A stretch of 64,000 nucleotides of DNA from Aeromicrobium senzhongii. GTDB lineage: Bacteria; Actinomycetota; Actinomycetes; Propionibacteriales; Nocardioidaceae. This document shows, one piece after another, positions 16,930 through 29,645 of this stretch (position 1 is its first letter; each line of letters opens with the position of its first letter). The position numbers were made by a program, and so were the translations under genes. The notes below the pieces were generated by a model. It saw only the letters and a program-made list of their open reading frames with translations, did no database searches and was not told the DNA's origin. The stretch spans positions 930,001 through 994,000 of the forward strand of contig NZ_CP060587.1 of the NCBI RefSeq assembly GCF_014334735.1, written 5' to 3'.

Positions 16930-16944
16930 TGTGTAAGTTACACA
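16930..16944. promoter_or_regulatory. Operator 2 of the MarR/MFS divergent promoter
   Basis: TGTGTAAGTTACACA is a perfect 15-bp palindrome whose centre lies 24 bp from that of operator 1. It includes TAAGTT, a possible -10 box for the transporter gene. Confidence 0.7.
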
Positions 16945-16971
16945 TCGCTGTTCGGACAGGACGACCTCTCC

Positions 16972-18390
16972 ATGCACTCTCCCTCTGCCGTCGACGCGCC
17001 CGTCGAGACCCGGTTCCCGCCGATCGCGGTGATCCTCGTGCTGTGCTTCGGCAGCCTCGCCGGCGCGCTGATGCAGTCGCTCGTGATCCCGATCCAGAGC
17101 GAGCTTCCCCAGTTGCTGGACACGGCACCGGGCAATGCTTCGTGGGCTGTCACGGCCACGCTCCTCGCGGCCGCGGTGACGATGCCCGTGACCGGCCGGC
17201 TGGCCGACCTGTACGGCAAGAAGAAGGTCATGGTGGCCTCGGCGGGCATCCTCGTCGTCGGCTCGATCGTCGCCGCCCTGTCGAGCTCGCTCGCGCCGTT
17301 CCTGGCCGGGCGCGCCCTGCAGGGCATGGCGATGGGATACATCCCCGTCGCGATCAGCATGGTGCGCGAGGTCGCCCCCGTCGAGAAGCGCGCCACCGCC
17401 ACCGCCGCCGTCAGTGCGACCCTCGGTGTGGGCGGCGCCCTCGGCCTGCCGCTGGCCGCGTGGATCGCGCAGGACTACTCGTGGCACGCGCTGTTCTGGT
17501 TCTCGGCCGTGCTGGCCGCCGTGGTCTTCGTGGCGACCCTGGTCGTCATCCCCAGGGTCCACGACGAGCACCCCGCCAGGATCGACGTCGTCGGCGTCAT
17601 CGGGCTGGCCGTCGGTCTGGTCTCCGCGCTGATCGGCGTCAGCAAGGGCAGTGAGTGGGGCTGGTCTGACGGCCGGACGATCGGCGCGATCGTCGGCGGC
17701 CTCGTCGTCCTGCTGCTGTGGGGCTGGTTCGAGCTGCGTCACCACGATCCGCTGGTGGACCTGCGTACGAGCGCGCACCCGCCGGTGCTGTTCACGAACC
17801 TCGCCGCCGTCCTCATCGGCTTCGGCATGATGGCCCAGTCCATCGTGCTGCCGCAGCTGCTGCAGATGCCCGAGGAGACCGGCTTCGGCCTGGGGCAGAC
17901 GATCCTGCAGGCCGGCCTGTGGATGGCTCCGGGCGGCCTGATGATGATGTTCTTCGCCCCGGTCTCGAGCCGGCTGATCACCTCCGTCGGTGCGCGGATC
18001 ACGCTCTCGGTCGGTGCGACCGTCATCGCGGTCGGCTACCTCGTCACGCTCTTCCTCATGAGCGCCCCGTGGGAGCTCATGCTCGGCTCGCTGGTCGCCT
18101 GCGCCGGTGTCGGCATCGGCTACGCCGCCATGCCCACGCTGATCCTGGACAACGTCCCGGAGTCGGAATCTGGCTCGGGCGTCGGACTCAACGCGCTGAT
18201 GCGCTCGGTCGGCACCACGATCGCCGGCGCGGTCATGGCGGCCGTGCTGACCAGCAAGACGGTGGACTTCGCGGGTGTGGCGATCCCGGACAAGGGGGCC
18301 TTCCAGCTCTGCTTCATCATCGGCGCGGGCGCGGCCTTCGCCGGCGCGATGGTCGCGCTGCTGGTGCCTCGTCAGGGCAGCAGGGCCTGA
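16972..18390 (+). CDS. MFS drug-efflux transporter (DHA2-like)
   Basis: A 472-residue membrane protein with about 14 hydrophobic segments. MFS hallmarks are visible: GRLADLYGKKKVMV (loop 2-3 motif A), then GRALQGMAMGYIPVAISMVREVAP, then SATLGVGGALGLPLAAWIA (motif C-like, typical of drug/proton antiporters). It ends LLVPRQGSRA. Probable proton-driven export of drugs or hydrophobic compounds across the cytoplasmic membrane. Control is likely by the divergent MarR-type repressor through two palindromes. After its stop, 76 nt to the next (convergent) gene hold nothing I can identify. Confidence 0.85.
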   Translation: MHSPSAVDAPVETRFPPIAVILVLCFGSLAGALMQSLVIPIQSELPQLLDTAPGNASWAVTATLLAAAVTMPVTGRLADLYGKKKVMVASAGILVVGSIVAALSSSLAPFLAGRALQGMAMGYIPVAISMVREVAPVEKRATATAAVSATLGVGGALGLPLAAWIAQDYSWHALFWFSAVLAAVVFVATLVVIPRVHDEHPARIDVVGVIGLAVGLVSALIGVSKGSEWGWSDGRTIGAIVGGLVVLLLWGWFELRHHDPLVDLRTSAHPPVLFTNLAAVLIGFGMMAQSIVLPQLLQMPEETGFGLGQTILQAGLWMAPGGLMMMFFAPVSSRLITSVGARITLSVGATVIAVGYLVTLFLMSAPWELMLGSLVACAGVGIGYAAMPTLILDNVPESESGSGVGLNALMRSVGTTIAGAVMAAVLTSKTVDFAGVAIPDKGAFQLCFIIGAGAAFAGAMVALLVPRQGSRA

Positions 18391-18466
18391 GCGAGGGTCG
18401 CGCCGGAGTTCCAGATCAACAACACCTGGCGACGCAACCACCGCTACCGGCCGCTTGCGGCGTGAC

Positions 18467-21789
<3,323 letters not shown>

Positions 21790-21856
21790 GACAGGCTATC
21801 TGCCGCGGTGCACGATGAGTGAATCCGGCCGACGCGTCGGCACGCCGGTGCCGATC

Positions 21857-23623
21857 TCAGCGGTACATCGCACGCTCGGCCTCGGAGCGGGCGACGAACG
21901 CGGTGACCGCCTCGCGGAACGCCTCGAGCGTGCGCTGCTCGGGCGGGCCGAGCAGGTAGGTCGCCAGCTTCGAGCGGTACTCGGCCAGCTGGTCGGGACC
22001 ACGGCCGGTGACGACGTCGATCAGCTCGTCGACGCCGCGCGCCTCGCGGTCGAGGATCGTCGCGGCGGCGCTGGACGGGAACTGCTCGCGGAACTGCTTG
22101 GTCGAGAGCCCGGTGTGGTTGAACACCGCGTAGGGCTTCTCGCCGGCGAGCCAGTCCGAGAGGACGCTGGAGATGTCACTGACCAGGGCGGTGGACTGGT
22201 TCATCCATTCGGTCAGGGAGCCGCTGGACACGACGCGGTGGTCGATGCCGGTGCGCAGCTTCGCCTCGTTGAGCCGGCGGGCGATCGACGCGTGGGCGGC
22301 GCGGTACTTGGCGTCGCGCTGGCCCGTGAACGGGTGCGGCTTGTAGACGACGCGCACCGAGCCGTCCGCCAGCAGGGCGTCGATCAGCTTGACGCCGATC
22401 GCGCGCAGCGAGGAGTACTCCTGCAGCTGGTTCACGCCTTCCCACGTCGGCGCGTAGAGCACCGTCGGGATCTCGGTGTCGCCGATGCGCGGCGTGGGCT
22501 CGATCGCGTGCACCTGGGGGCGCCCGACGAACCGGAACTGCGCCTCGGGGATGTTGATCCCGGACCGCCGGTACCGGTCGGCGCCGGCCTCGCCCGCGAC
22601 CCACAGCTCGTCGTAGACGCGCGAGAACGGGTTGTTCGAGGCGCTCTTGTCGCTGTCGCCGTGCCCGATGAAGGCGCTCATCATGGTCGGCAGCCGCAGC
22701 AGGTGGATGTTGTTGCCCGTGTTGCTCGGGTACAGGGCGACCCGGGCCGACGAGAAGTCGAGCATGAGCAGCTCGCTCGGCGCCGGCAGCGACAGGGTGG
22801 GCAGCGTCGAGGGCGCCATCTTCTCGAAGAGCGGGTGGTCGCGCAGGATGACGAAGACGCGCTGGTCGAGGCTCTCGAGCGCCTCGATCCAGGTGTTGAT
22901 CTGGTAGGCCGCGGTGTCGGGGCCGGAGAGGTGCACGACCACCTCGGGCTGGTACTCGTCGATGAACTCCTGGACGGCCGACAGCTGCGGCGTGAAGCCC
23001 GTCGCGCGCTTGGCCGCGCGCATGCGCCAGCTGTCCAGGAACTCCGGCACGGTCCCGGCCATGAGGGCGCCGAAGGCGACGGCGCCCACCAGCAGGACGT
23101 CGTACCAGGCGGCTCCGAAGAGGGCCGGCATGACGGCGGCGAGCTCGACGGTGGCCACCAGCACGGGACGGCTCGTCGGCTCCTCGTCGATGCGCGTGGC
23201 GCCGGGGATGTGGCGGGTGCGCATCGGCTTGAGCGGGCCGATGCGGCGGTACTCCGCGTGCAGGGCGCGGGCGCACAGGCCCGTGACGACGAGCAGCGCG
23301 ACGGCGACGAAGGAGTAGAGGGCCGCGCGGTCGTCGAACCGCGAGGACGCCGCGACCGCCACGAGGGCGCGCAGGGCGAACCGCAGCGGGGGACCGGCCG
23401 AGGCCTGACGCAGCAACAGCGTGGTCGTCGGCGAGCGCCGCTCGAGCCACCACTCCGAGACGATCGAGACCAGCAGCGTGATGACGGCGGCGAGGTCCTG
23501 GCCGAGGGCCACGAGCAGCAGCGCCAGGATGATCGTGCCGTTGACGAGCAGCAGGCCCGGAAGCTCCGAGCTCCGCCCCAGTCGGGCCACGAGCGCACGC
23601 AGGAAACTCGCCGGGGAAGCCAT
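21857..23623 (-). CDS. Membrane-anchored CDP-glycerol glycerophosphotransferase-like protein
   Basis: A 588-residue protein. Residues ~20-200 contain several hydrophobic segments (LLLVNGTIILALLLVALG, FVAVALLVVTGLCA, ALFGAAWYDVLLVGAVAFGA); residues ~230-570 form a TagF-like domain with FIGHGDSDK, then VLYAPTWEGV, then VVYKPHPFTG, then ALVSDISSVLSDWLAGEKPYAV. It resembles the smaller polymerase at 18467 but carries a membrane module, which is not usual for TagF. It may prime or elongate a polyol-phosphate wall polymer. It starts at 23623, 50 nt from the divergent potassium-transporter start, so both promoters share a very short region. Confidence 0.75.
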   Translation of the reverse strand: MASPASFLRALVARLGRSSELPGLLLVNGTIILALLLVALGQDLAAVITLLVSIVSEWWLERRSPTTTLLLRQASAGPPLRFALRALVAVAASSRFDDRAALYSFVAVALLVVTGLCARALHAEYRRIGPLKPMRTRHIPGATRIDEEPTSRPVLVATVELAAVMPALFGAAWYDVLLVGAVAFGALMAGTVPEFLDSWRMRAAKRATGFTPQLSAVQEFIDEYQPEVVVHLSGPDTAAYQINTWIEALESLDQRVFVILRDHPLFEKMAPSTLPTLSLPAPSELLMLDFSSARVALYPSNTGNNIHLLRLPTMMSAFIGHGDSDKSASNNPFSRVYDELWVAGEAGADRYRRSGINIPEAQFRFVGRPQVHAIEPTPRIGDTEIPTVLYAPTWEGVNQLQEYSSLRAIGVKLIDALLADGSVRVVYKPHPFTGQRDAKYRAAHASIARRLNEAKLRTGIDHRVVSSGSLTEWMNQSTALVSDISSVLSDWLAGEKPYAVFNHTGLSTKQFREQFPSSAAATILDREARGVDELIDVVTGRGPDQLAEYRSKLATYLLGPPEQRTLEAFREAVTAFVARSEAERAMYR

Positions 23624-23660
23624 GGCGGCAATCTACCGGGTCGCTCACGCGCAGCCGGTG

Positions 23661-23666
23661 TACCGT
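23661..23666 (+). promoter_or_regulatory. -10 box TACCGT of the ktrB/trkH-like gene
   Basis: TACCGT, 6 nt, then GTG at 23673. This favours that GTG over the ATG at 23622, which lies inside the divergent gene's start. Confidence 0.5.
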
Positions 23667-23672
23667 CGGGGC

Positions 23673-25028
23673 GTGCCCTGGCGCCGCCGTTATCGCCTCC
23701 CGGCGTCGATCGCTCATCCCGTGCGATTGCTGCCGCTGGCCTTCTTTTCCCTGATCGTGATCGGCACGTTGTTGCTGTTGATGCCGTTCGCGCGCGAGGG
23801 CGAGCACGATCCCTCGTTCATGGATGCGCTCTTCACTTCCGCCTCAGCCGTCACGGTGACGGGCCTGGCCACGGTCGACACCGGCACCTACTGGTCGCCG
23901 ATCGGGCAGGGGATCATCGTCGTGCTCGTCGAGATCGGCGGCATCGGCATCATCGCGATGACGACCGTGCTGGGACTGTTCGTCGGTGGCCGCCTCGGAC
24001 TGCGCACCCGGCTAGCCGCCCAGACCGACATGCACGTCGTGAGCCTGGGCGACGTCGGCCCGCTGTTCCGCCGCGTGGCCGTCACGATGCTGCTGTTCCA
24101 GGGCCTCACGGCCATCGTGCTGACCCTGCGCTACTACCTGCACTACTTCGACTCGTTCGGCTACTCGCTGTGGCACGGCGTGTTCGACGCCGTCATGGCG
24201 TTCAACAACGCGGGCTTCTCGCTGCACGCCGACAGCCTCACGGGCTATGCCGGCGACTACGCGGTGATCCTGCCGATCTCGGTCGCCGTGTTCGCCGGCG
24301 GCGTGGGGTTCCCCGTCCTGGCCGAGCTCTACAAGGAGTGGCGCTCGCCCAAGACCTGGACGATCCACACCCGCCTGACCGTGTGGGGCTCGCTGTTCCT
24401 GCTGGTGGTCGCCTCGACGCTGTTCATCGCGGCCGAGTGGAACAACGCCGCGACGATCGGCGGTCTGAGCCCGATCGACAAGTTCATCACGGGCATCGAG
24501 GGCGGCATCATGCCCCGCTCCGGCGGGTTCAACAGCTTCGACTGGGGCAGCGTCGAGCCCGTCACCCTCAACACCGCGATCATCATGATGTTCATCGGCG
24601 GCGGCAGCGCCTCGACCGCCGGCGGCATCAAGGTGACCACGTTCCTGCTGCTGGGCTACGTGATCCTGGCCGAGATCCGCGGTGAGGAGCAGGTGCGCAT
24701 CGGCTCGCGCTCGATCAGCCCGCGCACCATCCGGACGGCGCTGAGCATCGCCCTGATCGCCGTGGGCCTGGTGGCCATGGGATCGATGCTGCTGATGATC
24801 TTCTCCGGGGTCTCGTTCGCGGAGGGACTCTTCGAGGCGACCTCGGCGTTCGGCACCGTCGGGCTGTCGACCGGGCTGACCCCGCTGCTGAACGTGCCGG
24901 GCCAGCTGGTCCTGATCTTCTTGATGTTCATCGGCCGAGTGGGCACGATTACGGCAGCCTCTGCCTTCGTGCTGCGGCGCCGCCAATCCAGGTATCACCT
25001 TCCCGAGGAGCAACCGATCATTGGCTAA
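23673..25028 (+). CDS. TrkH/KtrB-family potassium channel subunit
   Basis: A 451-residue membrane protein with four repeated M1-P-M2 units. Filter segments are seen as TSASAVTVTGLATVD, FNNAGFSLHADS, GIMPRSGGFNSFDWG and TSAFGTVGLSTG, each with the conserved filter Gly. The M2C loop GGGSASTAGGIKVTTF fits the gating loop of KtrB. It takes up K+ (possibly with Na+) under control of the RCK protein encoded next, whose start overlaps this stop by 8 nt. The GTG at 23673 is chosen on the leaderless -10 spacing; ATG 23622 would add 17 residues. Confidence 0.88.
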   Translation: MPWRRRYRLPASIAHPVRLLPLAFFSLIVIGTLLLLMPFAREGEHDPSFMDALFTSASAVTVTGLATVDTGTYWSPIGQGIIVVLVEIGGIGIIAMTTVLGLFVGGRLGLRTRLAAQTDMHVVSLGDVGPLFRRVAVTMLLFQGLTAIVLTLRYYLHYFDSFGYSLWHGVFDAVMAFNNAGFSLHADSLTGYAGDYAVILPISVAVFAGGVGFPVLAELYKEWRSPKTWTIHTRLTVWGSLFLLVVASTLFIAAEWNNAATIGGLSPIDKFITGIEGGIMPRSGGFNSFDWGSVEPVTLNTAIIMMFIGGGSASTAGGIKVTTFLLLGYVILAEIRGEEQVRIGSRSISPRTIRTALSIALIAVGLVAMGSMLLMIFSGVSFAEGLFEATSAFGTVGLSTGLTPLLNVPGQLVLIFLMFIGRVGTITAASAFVLRRRQSRYHLPEEQPIIG

Positions 25029-25695
25029 CAACGACCCCCTCAGCGCACCCGTCCTCGTCGTGGGACTGGGCCGGTTCGGCTCCGCCGTCGCGCGGTCGCT
25101 GGTCCGGCTGGGCCACGACGTGCTCGGCGTGGACGAGGACCCCAACCTGGTGCAGCGCTTCGCCAGCGAGTTCACCCACGTCGTGTCCGCCGACACCACC
25201 GACAGCGAGGCCCTCAAGCAGATCGGTGCCGACCAGTTCGACCGCGCCGTCGTGGGCATCGGCACCGACATCGAGGCCAGCGTCCTGACGGTGCTGAGCC
25301 TCGTGGAGCTCGGCGTCTCCGAGGTGTGGGCGAAGGCGATCAACGCCAAGCACGCCCGCATCCTCGAGCGCGTCGGTGCCACGCACGTCGTGCGACCGGA
25401 GTCGGCCATGGGCGAGCGGGTGGCCCACATGGTCACCGGCGCCATGATCGACTACATCGAGTTCGACGACGGCTTCTCGATCGCGCGCACCCGCGCGCCC
25501 AAGCTCGCCGCCGGACGCACGCTGCTCGAATCGCAGCTGCGCGCCCGCTTCGGCGTGACGGTGGTCGGGGTGAAGCGTCGCGGCGAGGACTTCACGTACG
25601 CCCGGCCCGAGACCTCGATCGAGACCTCGGACGAGCTGATCGTCTCCGGCCCGACGAAGAAGGTCGAGAGCTTCTGCGCCCTGAGCTACACGTAG
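25021..25695 (+). CDS. TrkA/KtrA-family RCK regulator of potassium uptake
   Basis: A 224-residue cytoplasmic ring-forming protein. The N-terminal RCK Rossmann domain has VVGLGRFGSAVARSL (residues ~12-27), GVDEDPNLVQRF with the ribose-binding Asp, and AVVGIGTDIEASV; the C-terminal TrkA_C domain (~140-224) has SLLESQL-like spacing and ends KKVESFCALSYT. It binds nucleotides and gates the KtrB subunit. TTG at 25021 is the only start that keeps the Rossmann strand; GAGGAG lies 9 nt upstream. Single RCK unit, so KtrA-like rather than the double-unit enterobacterial TrkA. Confidence 0.88.
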   Translation: MANNDPLSAPVLVVGLGRFGSAVARSLVRLGHDVLGVDEDPNLVQRFASEFTHVVSADTTDSEALKQIGADQFDRAVVGIGTDIEASVLTVLSLVELGVSEVWAKAINAKHARILERVGATHVVRPESAMGERVAHMVTGAMIDYIEFDDGFSIARTRAPKLAAGRTLLESQLRARFGVTVVGVKRRGEDFTYARPETSIETSDELIVSGPTKKVESFCALSYT

Positions 25696-25723
25696 CCCGC
25701 GTGGGGCGCCCGTGCCCTGCGGA

Positions 25724-25729
25724 TAACCT
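25724..25729 (+). promoter_or_regulatory. -10 box TAACCT of leuS
   Basis: TAACCT, then TGACCG, then GTG at 25736. No ribosome site precedes the GTG, consistent with leaderless initiation. Confidence 0.55.
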
Positions 25730-25735
25730 TGACCG

Positions 25736-28549
25736 GTGAGCAACCAGGACACCCAGGAGGGTGCGGCACCCGAGGGCGCCGCACACCGGTACACCAGTGA
25801 CTTCGCCGGCCGCATCGAGACGGCATGGCAGGACCGCTGGGAGACCGAGGGCACGTTCGAGGCGCCCAACCCGGTCGGCGAGCTCGCCCTGCCCGGCTCC
25901 GCGCACAACGCGCACGGGCCCAAGTTCTTCGTGATGGACATGTTCCCGTACCCCTCGGGCGCGGGCCTGCACGTCGGTCACCCGCTGGGCTACATCGCCA
26001 CCGACGTCATCGGGCGCTTCCGCCGGATGAAGGGCGACAACGTCCTGCACGCCCTGGGCTACGACGCCTTCGGCCTGCCCGCCGAGATCTACGCCGTCCA
26101 GACCGGCCGCCACCCGCGCGAGACGACGCTGGAGAACATCGCCAACATGCGGCGCCAGCTGCGCCGACTGGGCCTGGCGCACGACAACCGCCGCTCGTTC
26201 GCCACGATCGAGCCCGAGTTCGTCCGCTGGACGCAGTGGATCTTCCTGCAGATCTTCAACTCCTGGTACGACGCCGAACAGGGCCGTGCGCGGCCGATCG
26301 CCGAGCTGATCGAGGAGCTGGGCACCGACGACCCCGCGGTCATCGACCAGTACCGGCTGGCCTACATCGACGAGTCGCCGGTCAACTGGTGCCCGGGTCT
26401 GGGCACCGTGCTGGCGAACGAGGAGGTCACCGCCGACGGCCGCAGCGAGCGCGGCAACTTCCCGGTCTTCAAGCGCAGCCTGCGTCAGTGGAAGATGCGG
26501 ATCACCGCGTACGCCGACCGGTTGATCGACGACCTCGAGCGCGTCGACTGGCCCGAGCCGGTCAAGCTCATGCAGCGCAACTGGATCGGCCGCTCGCACG
26601 GCGCGAAGGTGCGCTTCGAGTCCGCCGCCGGCCCGATCGAGGTCTTCACGACGCGGCCCGACACGCTGTTCGGCGCGACCTACATGGTGCTGGCGCCCGA
26701 GCACCCGATGGTCGACGAGCTGGCCGCCGAGACGTGGCCCGAGGCCGTCGACGAGCGGTGGACCGGCGGCGCCCCCGACCCGATCGCCGCGATCGACCAG
26801 TACCGTCGCACCGCGGCCGCGAAGTCCGACGTCGAGCGTCAGGAGAACAAGGAGAAGACCGGTGTCTTCATCGGTTCCTTCGCCACCAACCCGGTCAACG
26901 GCGAGGCCGTGCCGGTGTTCATCGCCGACTACGTCCTGATGGGCTACGGCACGGGCGCGATCATGGCCGTGCCCGGCCACGACGAGCGCGACTTCGAGTT
27001 CGCCACCGAGCTGAGCCTGCGCATCACCCCCGTGGTCGAGTCGCCCGAGGACGTGGTCCTGCCGTGGACCGGCGACGGCGTCGCGATCAACTCCGACAAC
27101 CACGACATCTTCGGCGACGAGGGCGTCAGCCTGGACGGCATGGCCGTCGACGAGGCGAAGCGCGCGATCATCGCGTGGCTGGAGCAGCGCGGCGTCGGCG
27201 AGGGCACCACCACCTACCGCCTGCGCGACTGGCTGTTCAGCCGCCAGCGCTACTGGGGCGAGCCCTTCCCGATCGTCTACGACGAGGACGGCCGCGCCAT
27301 CGCGCTGCCCGAGTCGATGCTGCCGGTCGACCTGCCCGAGGTGCCGGACTACTCGCCCAAGACGTTCGAGCCCGACGACGTCACGAGCATGCCCGAGCCC
27401 CCGCTGGCGCGCGTGCCCGAGTGGGTCGAGGTCGAGCTCGATCTCGGCGACGGCCCGAAGCGCTACCGCCGCGAGACGAACACGATGCCCAACTGGGCCG
27501 GCTCCAGCTGGTACGAGCTGCGGTACACCGACCCGACGAACACCGAGGTCCTGGCCGATCCGCGGAACGAGAGCTACTGGCTCGGCCCGAAGACGCCTGG
27601 CGGCGCCGGCGGCGTCGACCTGTACGTCGGCGGCGTCGAGCACGCCGTCCTGCACCTGCTGTACGCCCGCTTCTGGCACAAGGTCCTGTTCGATCTCGGC
27701 CACGTCAGCGGCGAGGAGCCCTTCCAGCGCCTCGTGAACCAGGGGTACATCCAGGCCTACGCCTACACCGACGAGCGCGGGGTCTACGTGCCGGCCGAGC
27801 AGGTCGAGGAGCGCGACGGCCAGTACTTCTTCGAGGGCAAGCCCGTCAACCGCGAGTACGGGAAGATGGGCAAGAGCCTCAAGAACTCCGTCACGCCCGA
27901 CGAGATGTACGAGGCGTACGGCGCCGACACCCTGCGCGTCTACGAGATGTCGATGGGTCCGCTCGAGCAGTCGCGGCCGTGGGAGACCCGGGCCGTCGTC
28001 GGCTCGCAGCGCTTCCTGCAGCGGGTCTGGCGCCTGATCGTCGACGAGGAGACCGGTGAGGTCGTCGTCGACGACAGCGAGCCCGACACCGCCGCGCTGC
28101 GTGCCCTGCACCAGACGATCGCCGGCGTCACCGAGGACATGGCCGAGCTGCGATTCAACACCGCGATCGCCAAGCTGATCGAGCTGACGAACCACCTGAC
28201 CAAGGAGTCGGTGCGCTCGCGCTCGGTCATCGAGTCGCTCGTGCTCATGCTGGCGCCGTTCGCCCCGCACGTGGCCGAGGAGGCGTGGTCGCGGCTGGGC
28301 CACGACCAGACGCTCACGTACGAGACCTGGCCCACCGCCGACGAGCAGTACCTCGTCGAGGACCTGGTCACGTGCGTCGTGCAGATCCAGGGCAAGGTCC
28401 GCGGCAAGCTGGAGGTCCCCGCCGACATCAGCGACGAGGACCTCACCGCCCTGGCGCTGGCCGAGCCCAACGTCGTCCGCACGATCGACGGCCGCGAGAT
28501 CCGCAAGGTCATCGTGCGCGCGCCGAAGCTCGTCAGCGTCGTCGTCTGA
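25736..28549 (+). CDS. leuS: Leucyl-tRNA synthetase
   Basis: A 937-residue class Ia synthetase charging tRNA-Leu. HIGH-type motif HVGHPLGY (residues 79-86), a CP1 editing domain in the middle ([13 protein letters not shown], and [12 protein letters not shown] with the editing Asp), and the KMSKS equivalent GKMGKSLKN near residue 711, a variant normal for actinobacteria. C-terminal anticodon-binding domain from ~770. The ~60-residue N-terminal tail ([13 protein letters not shown]) is variable. GTG start supported by the adjacent -10 box. Repeat A2 begins 3 nt after the stop and may act as its terminator. Confidence 0.97.
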   Translation: MSNQDTQEGAAPEGAAHRYTSDFAGRIETAWQDRWETEGTFEAPNPVGELALPGSAHNAHGPKFFVMDMFPYPSGAGLHVGHPLGYIATDVIGRFRRMKGDNVLHALGYDAFGLPAEIYAVQTGRHPRETTLENIANMRRQLRRLGLAHDNRRSFATIEPEFVRWTQWIFLQIFNSWYDAEQGRARPIAELIEELGTDDPAVIDQYRLAYIDESPVNWCPGLGTVLANEEVTADGRSERGNFPVFKRSLRQWKMRITAYADRLIDDLERVDWPEPVKLMQRNWIGRSHGAKVRFESAAGPIEVFTTRPDTLFGATYMVLAPEHPMVDELAAETWPEAVDERWTGGAPDPIAAIDQYRRTAAAKSDVERQENKEKTGVFIGSFATNPVNGEAVPVFIADYVLMGYGTGAIMAVPGHDERDFEFATELSLRITPVVESPEDVVLPWTGDGVAINSDNHDIFGDEGVSLDGMAVDEAKRAIIAWLEQRGVGEGTTTYRLRDWLFSRQRYWGEPFPIVYDEDGRAIALPESMLPVDLPEVPDYSPKTFEPDDVTSMPEPPLARVPEWVEVELDLGDGPKRYRRETNTMPNWAGSSWYELRYTDPTNTEVLADPRNESYWLGPKTPGGAGGVDLYVGGVEHAVLHLLYARFWHKVLFDLGHVSGEEPFQRLVNQGYIQAYAYTDERGVYVPAEQVEERDGQYFFEGKPVNREYGKMGKSLKNSVTPDEMYEAYGADTLRVYEMSMGPLEQSRPWETRAVVGSQRFLQRVWRLIVDEETGEVVVDDSEPDTAALRALHQTIAGVTEDMAELRFNTAIAKLIELTNHLTKESVRSRSVIESLVLMLAPFAPHVAEEAWSRLGHDQTLTYETWPTADEQYLVEDLVTCVVQIQGKVRGKLEVPADISDEDLTALALAEPNVVRTIDGREIRKVIVRAPKLVSVVV

Positions 28550-28552
28550 GCC

Positions 28553-28619
28553 CTCGAGATTTGCCCCCGATTCCACCTTTCACCCGGGGTGAAAGGTGGA
28601 ATTCGGAGCATTTCACGGC
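28553..28619 (+). repeat. Palindromic repeat family A, copy A2
   Basis: The inner hairpin is strongest here: TTCCACCTTTCACCC (28571-28585) against GGGTGAAAGGTGGAA (28587-28601), 15 bp perfect. The outer arms (TCGAGATTTGC, GGAGCATTTCACG) have decayed. 67 bp when aligned to A1 and A3. It sits between leuS and degV; no T-run follows, so a terminator role is uncertain. Confidence 0.85.
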
Positions 28620-28700
28620 TCGTGCCTGGCGGACCTCGCGGCCGCAGGGCGGTACGCCGAGGACGTCCACCGACGCCGACTCACAGCACCCGGCACGCAG

Positions 28701-28706
28701 TAGGGT
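28701..28706 (+). promoter_or_regulatory. -10 box TAGGGT of the degV-like gene
   Basis: TAGGGT, 7-nt spacer TTCGGCC, then ATG at 28714. Confidence 0.6.
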
Positions 28707-28713
28707 TTCGGCC

Positions 28714-29556
28714 ATGACCGTGGCCGTGGTGACCGACTCGACCGCTTCGCTCGACGCCGACGACGCCGCCCGCGAGGGCATCAGCGTCGTCCCGACGACG
28801 GTCATCATCGGGGCCCGGGTCTACACCGAGGGCGTCGACGTGACCTCGCAGATGATCGCCGACGCACTGACGCAGAACGTGCCGGTCAGCACGTCGCGCC
28901 CGTCGCCCGAGACGTTCCAGGCGGTGTACCGCGCGCTGGCGTCCACCGGGGTCGACGCGATCGTCTCGGTCCACATCAGCTCCAAGGTCTCCGGCACCGT
29001 CGACGCGGCGCGGCTGGCGGCCGACCGGGTCGACATCCCGGTCCACGTCGTCGACACCCTCCAGGTGGGCCTGGCCACCGGGTTCGCCGCCGGTCAGGCC
29101 GCGCGTGCGAGCGCTGCCGGCGCCACGGTCGAGGAGGTGGCCGCCGCCGCGCTGGAGTCGGCTCGGTCGTCCCGCGTGCTGCTGTACGTCGACACCCTCG
29201 AGTACCTGCGCCGGGGCGGCCGGATCGGCCGGGCCGCGGCGCTCATCGGCTCGGCGCTGGCGGTCAAGCCCATCCTCACGATCGACGACGGGGAAGTCAC
29301 GCCGCTGGAGAAGGTGCGCACCTCGTCCAAGGCGCTGGCCCGGCTCGTCGCCCTGGGGGTCGAGGCCGCTCGCTCCCATCCGGACGGCTACGACATCGGC
29401 ATCCTGCACCTGGCCAGCGAGACCGTGGCCACGTCCGTGGCGGAGTCGCTGGCGCAGGAGCTGGACCGTCCCGCGATCGCGATCGACGAGGTCGGTGCCG
29501 ACATCGGCGCCCACGTCGGGCCGGGGATGATCGCGGTCACCGTCAGCGCCCGCTGA
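28714..29556 (+). CDS. DegV-family fatty-acid-binding protein
   Basis: A 280-residue DegV protein. VVTDSTASLDADDA opens the first domain; TSRPSPETFQAVYRAL and VSVHISSKVSGTVDAARLAAD hold the conserved Ser residues that hold the carboxylate of a bound fatty acid; LYVDTLEYLRRGGRIGRAAALIGSALAVKPIL is the family core. In other bacteria (FakB) such proteins present fatty acids to a kinase for phospholipid synthesis; no kinase gene is here, so the partner is unknown. Conserved neighbour of comEA in actinobacteria. Confidence 0.88.
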   Translation: MTVAVVTDSTASLDADDAAREGISVVPTTVIIGARVYTEGVDVTSQMIADALTQNVPVSTSRPSPETFQAVYRALASTGVDAIVSVHISSKVSGTVDAARLAADRVDIPVHVVDTLQVGLATGFAAGQAARASAAGATVEEVAAAALESARSSRVLLYVDTLEYLRRGGRIGRAAALIGSALAVKPILTIDDGEVTPLEKVRTSSKALARLVALGVEAARSHPDGYDIGILHLASETVATSVAESLAQELDRPAIAIDEVGADIGAHVGPGMIAVTVSAR

Positions 29557-29633
29557 CGGTCCACACCCCGCCTCCGCCCCGGCGTCTGTCCACAGCCGCG
29601 CCGCGGGAGGTTCCGTCGGGAAGGCCGACTTCC

Positions 29634-29639
29634 TAGGGT
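29634..29639 (+). promoter_or_regulatory. -10 box TAGGGT of comEA
   Basis: TAGGGT, 6-nt spacer CGCGGC, then ATG at 29646. Confidence 0.6.
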
Positions 29640-29645
29640 CGCGGC

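Noticed and set aside
18391-18466. Possible peptide remnant after the MFS gene (a frame ending NTWRRNHRYRPLAA)
   Set aside because: Too short and without a recognisable source; no start or ribosome site. It may be chance.
27850-27890. KMGKS in place of KMSKS in leucyl-tRNA synthetase as a defect
   Set aside because: This Gly variant is common in actinobacterial LeuRS.
25592-28576. A ~990-codon open frame antisense to leuS
   Set aside because: Typical high-GC shadow of a real gene. Its translation is repetitive and lacks domain patterns, while the plus strand encodes a complete synthetase.
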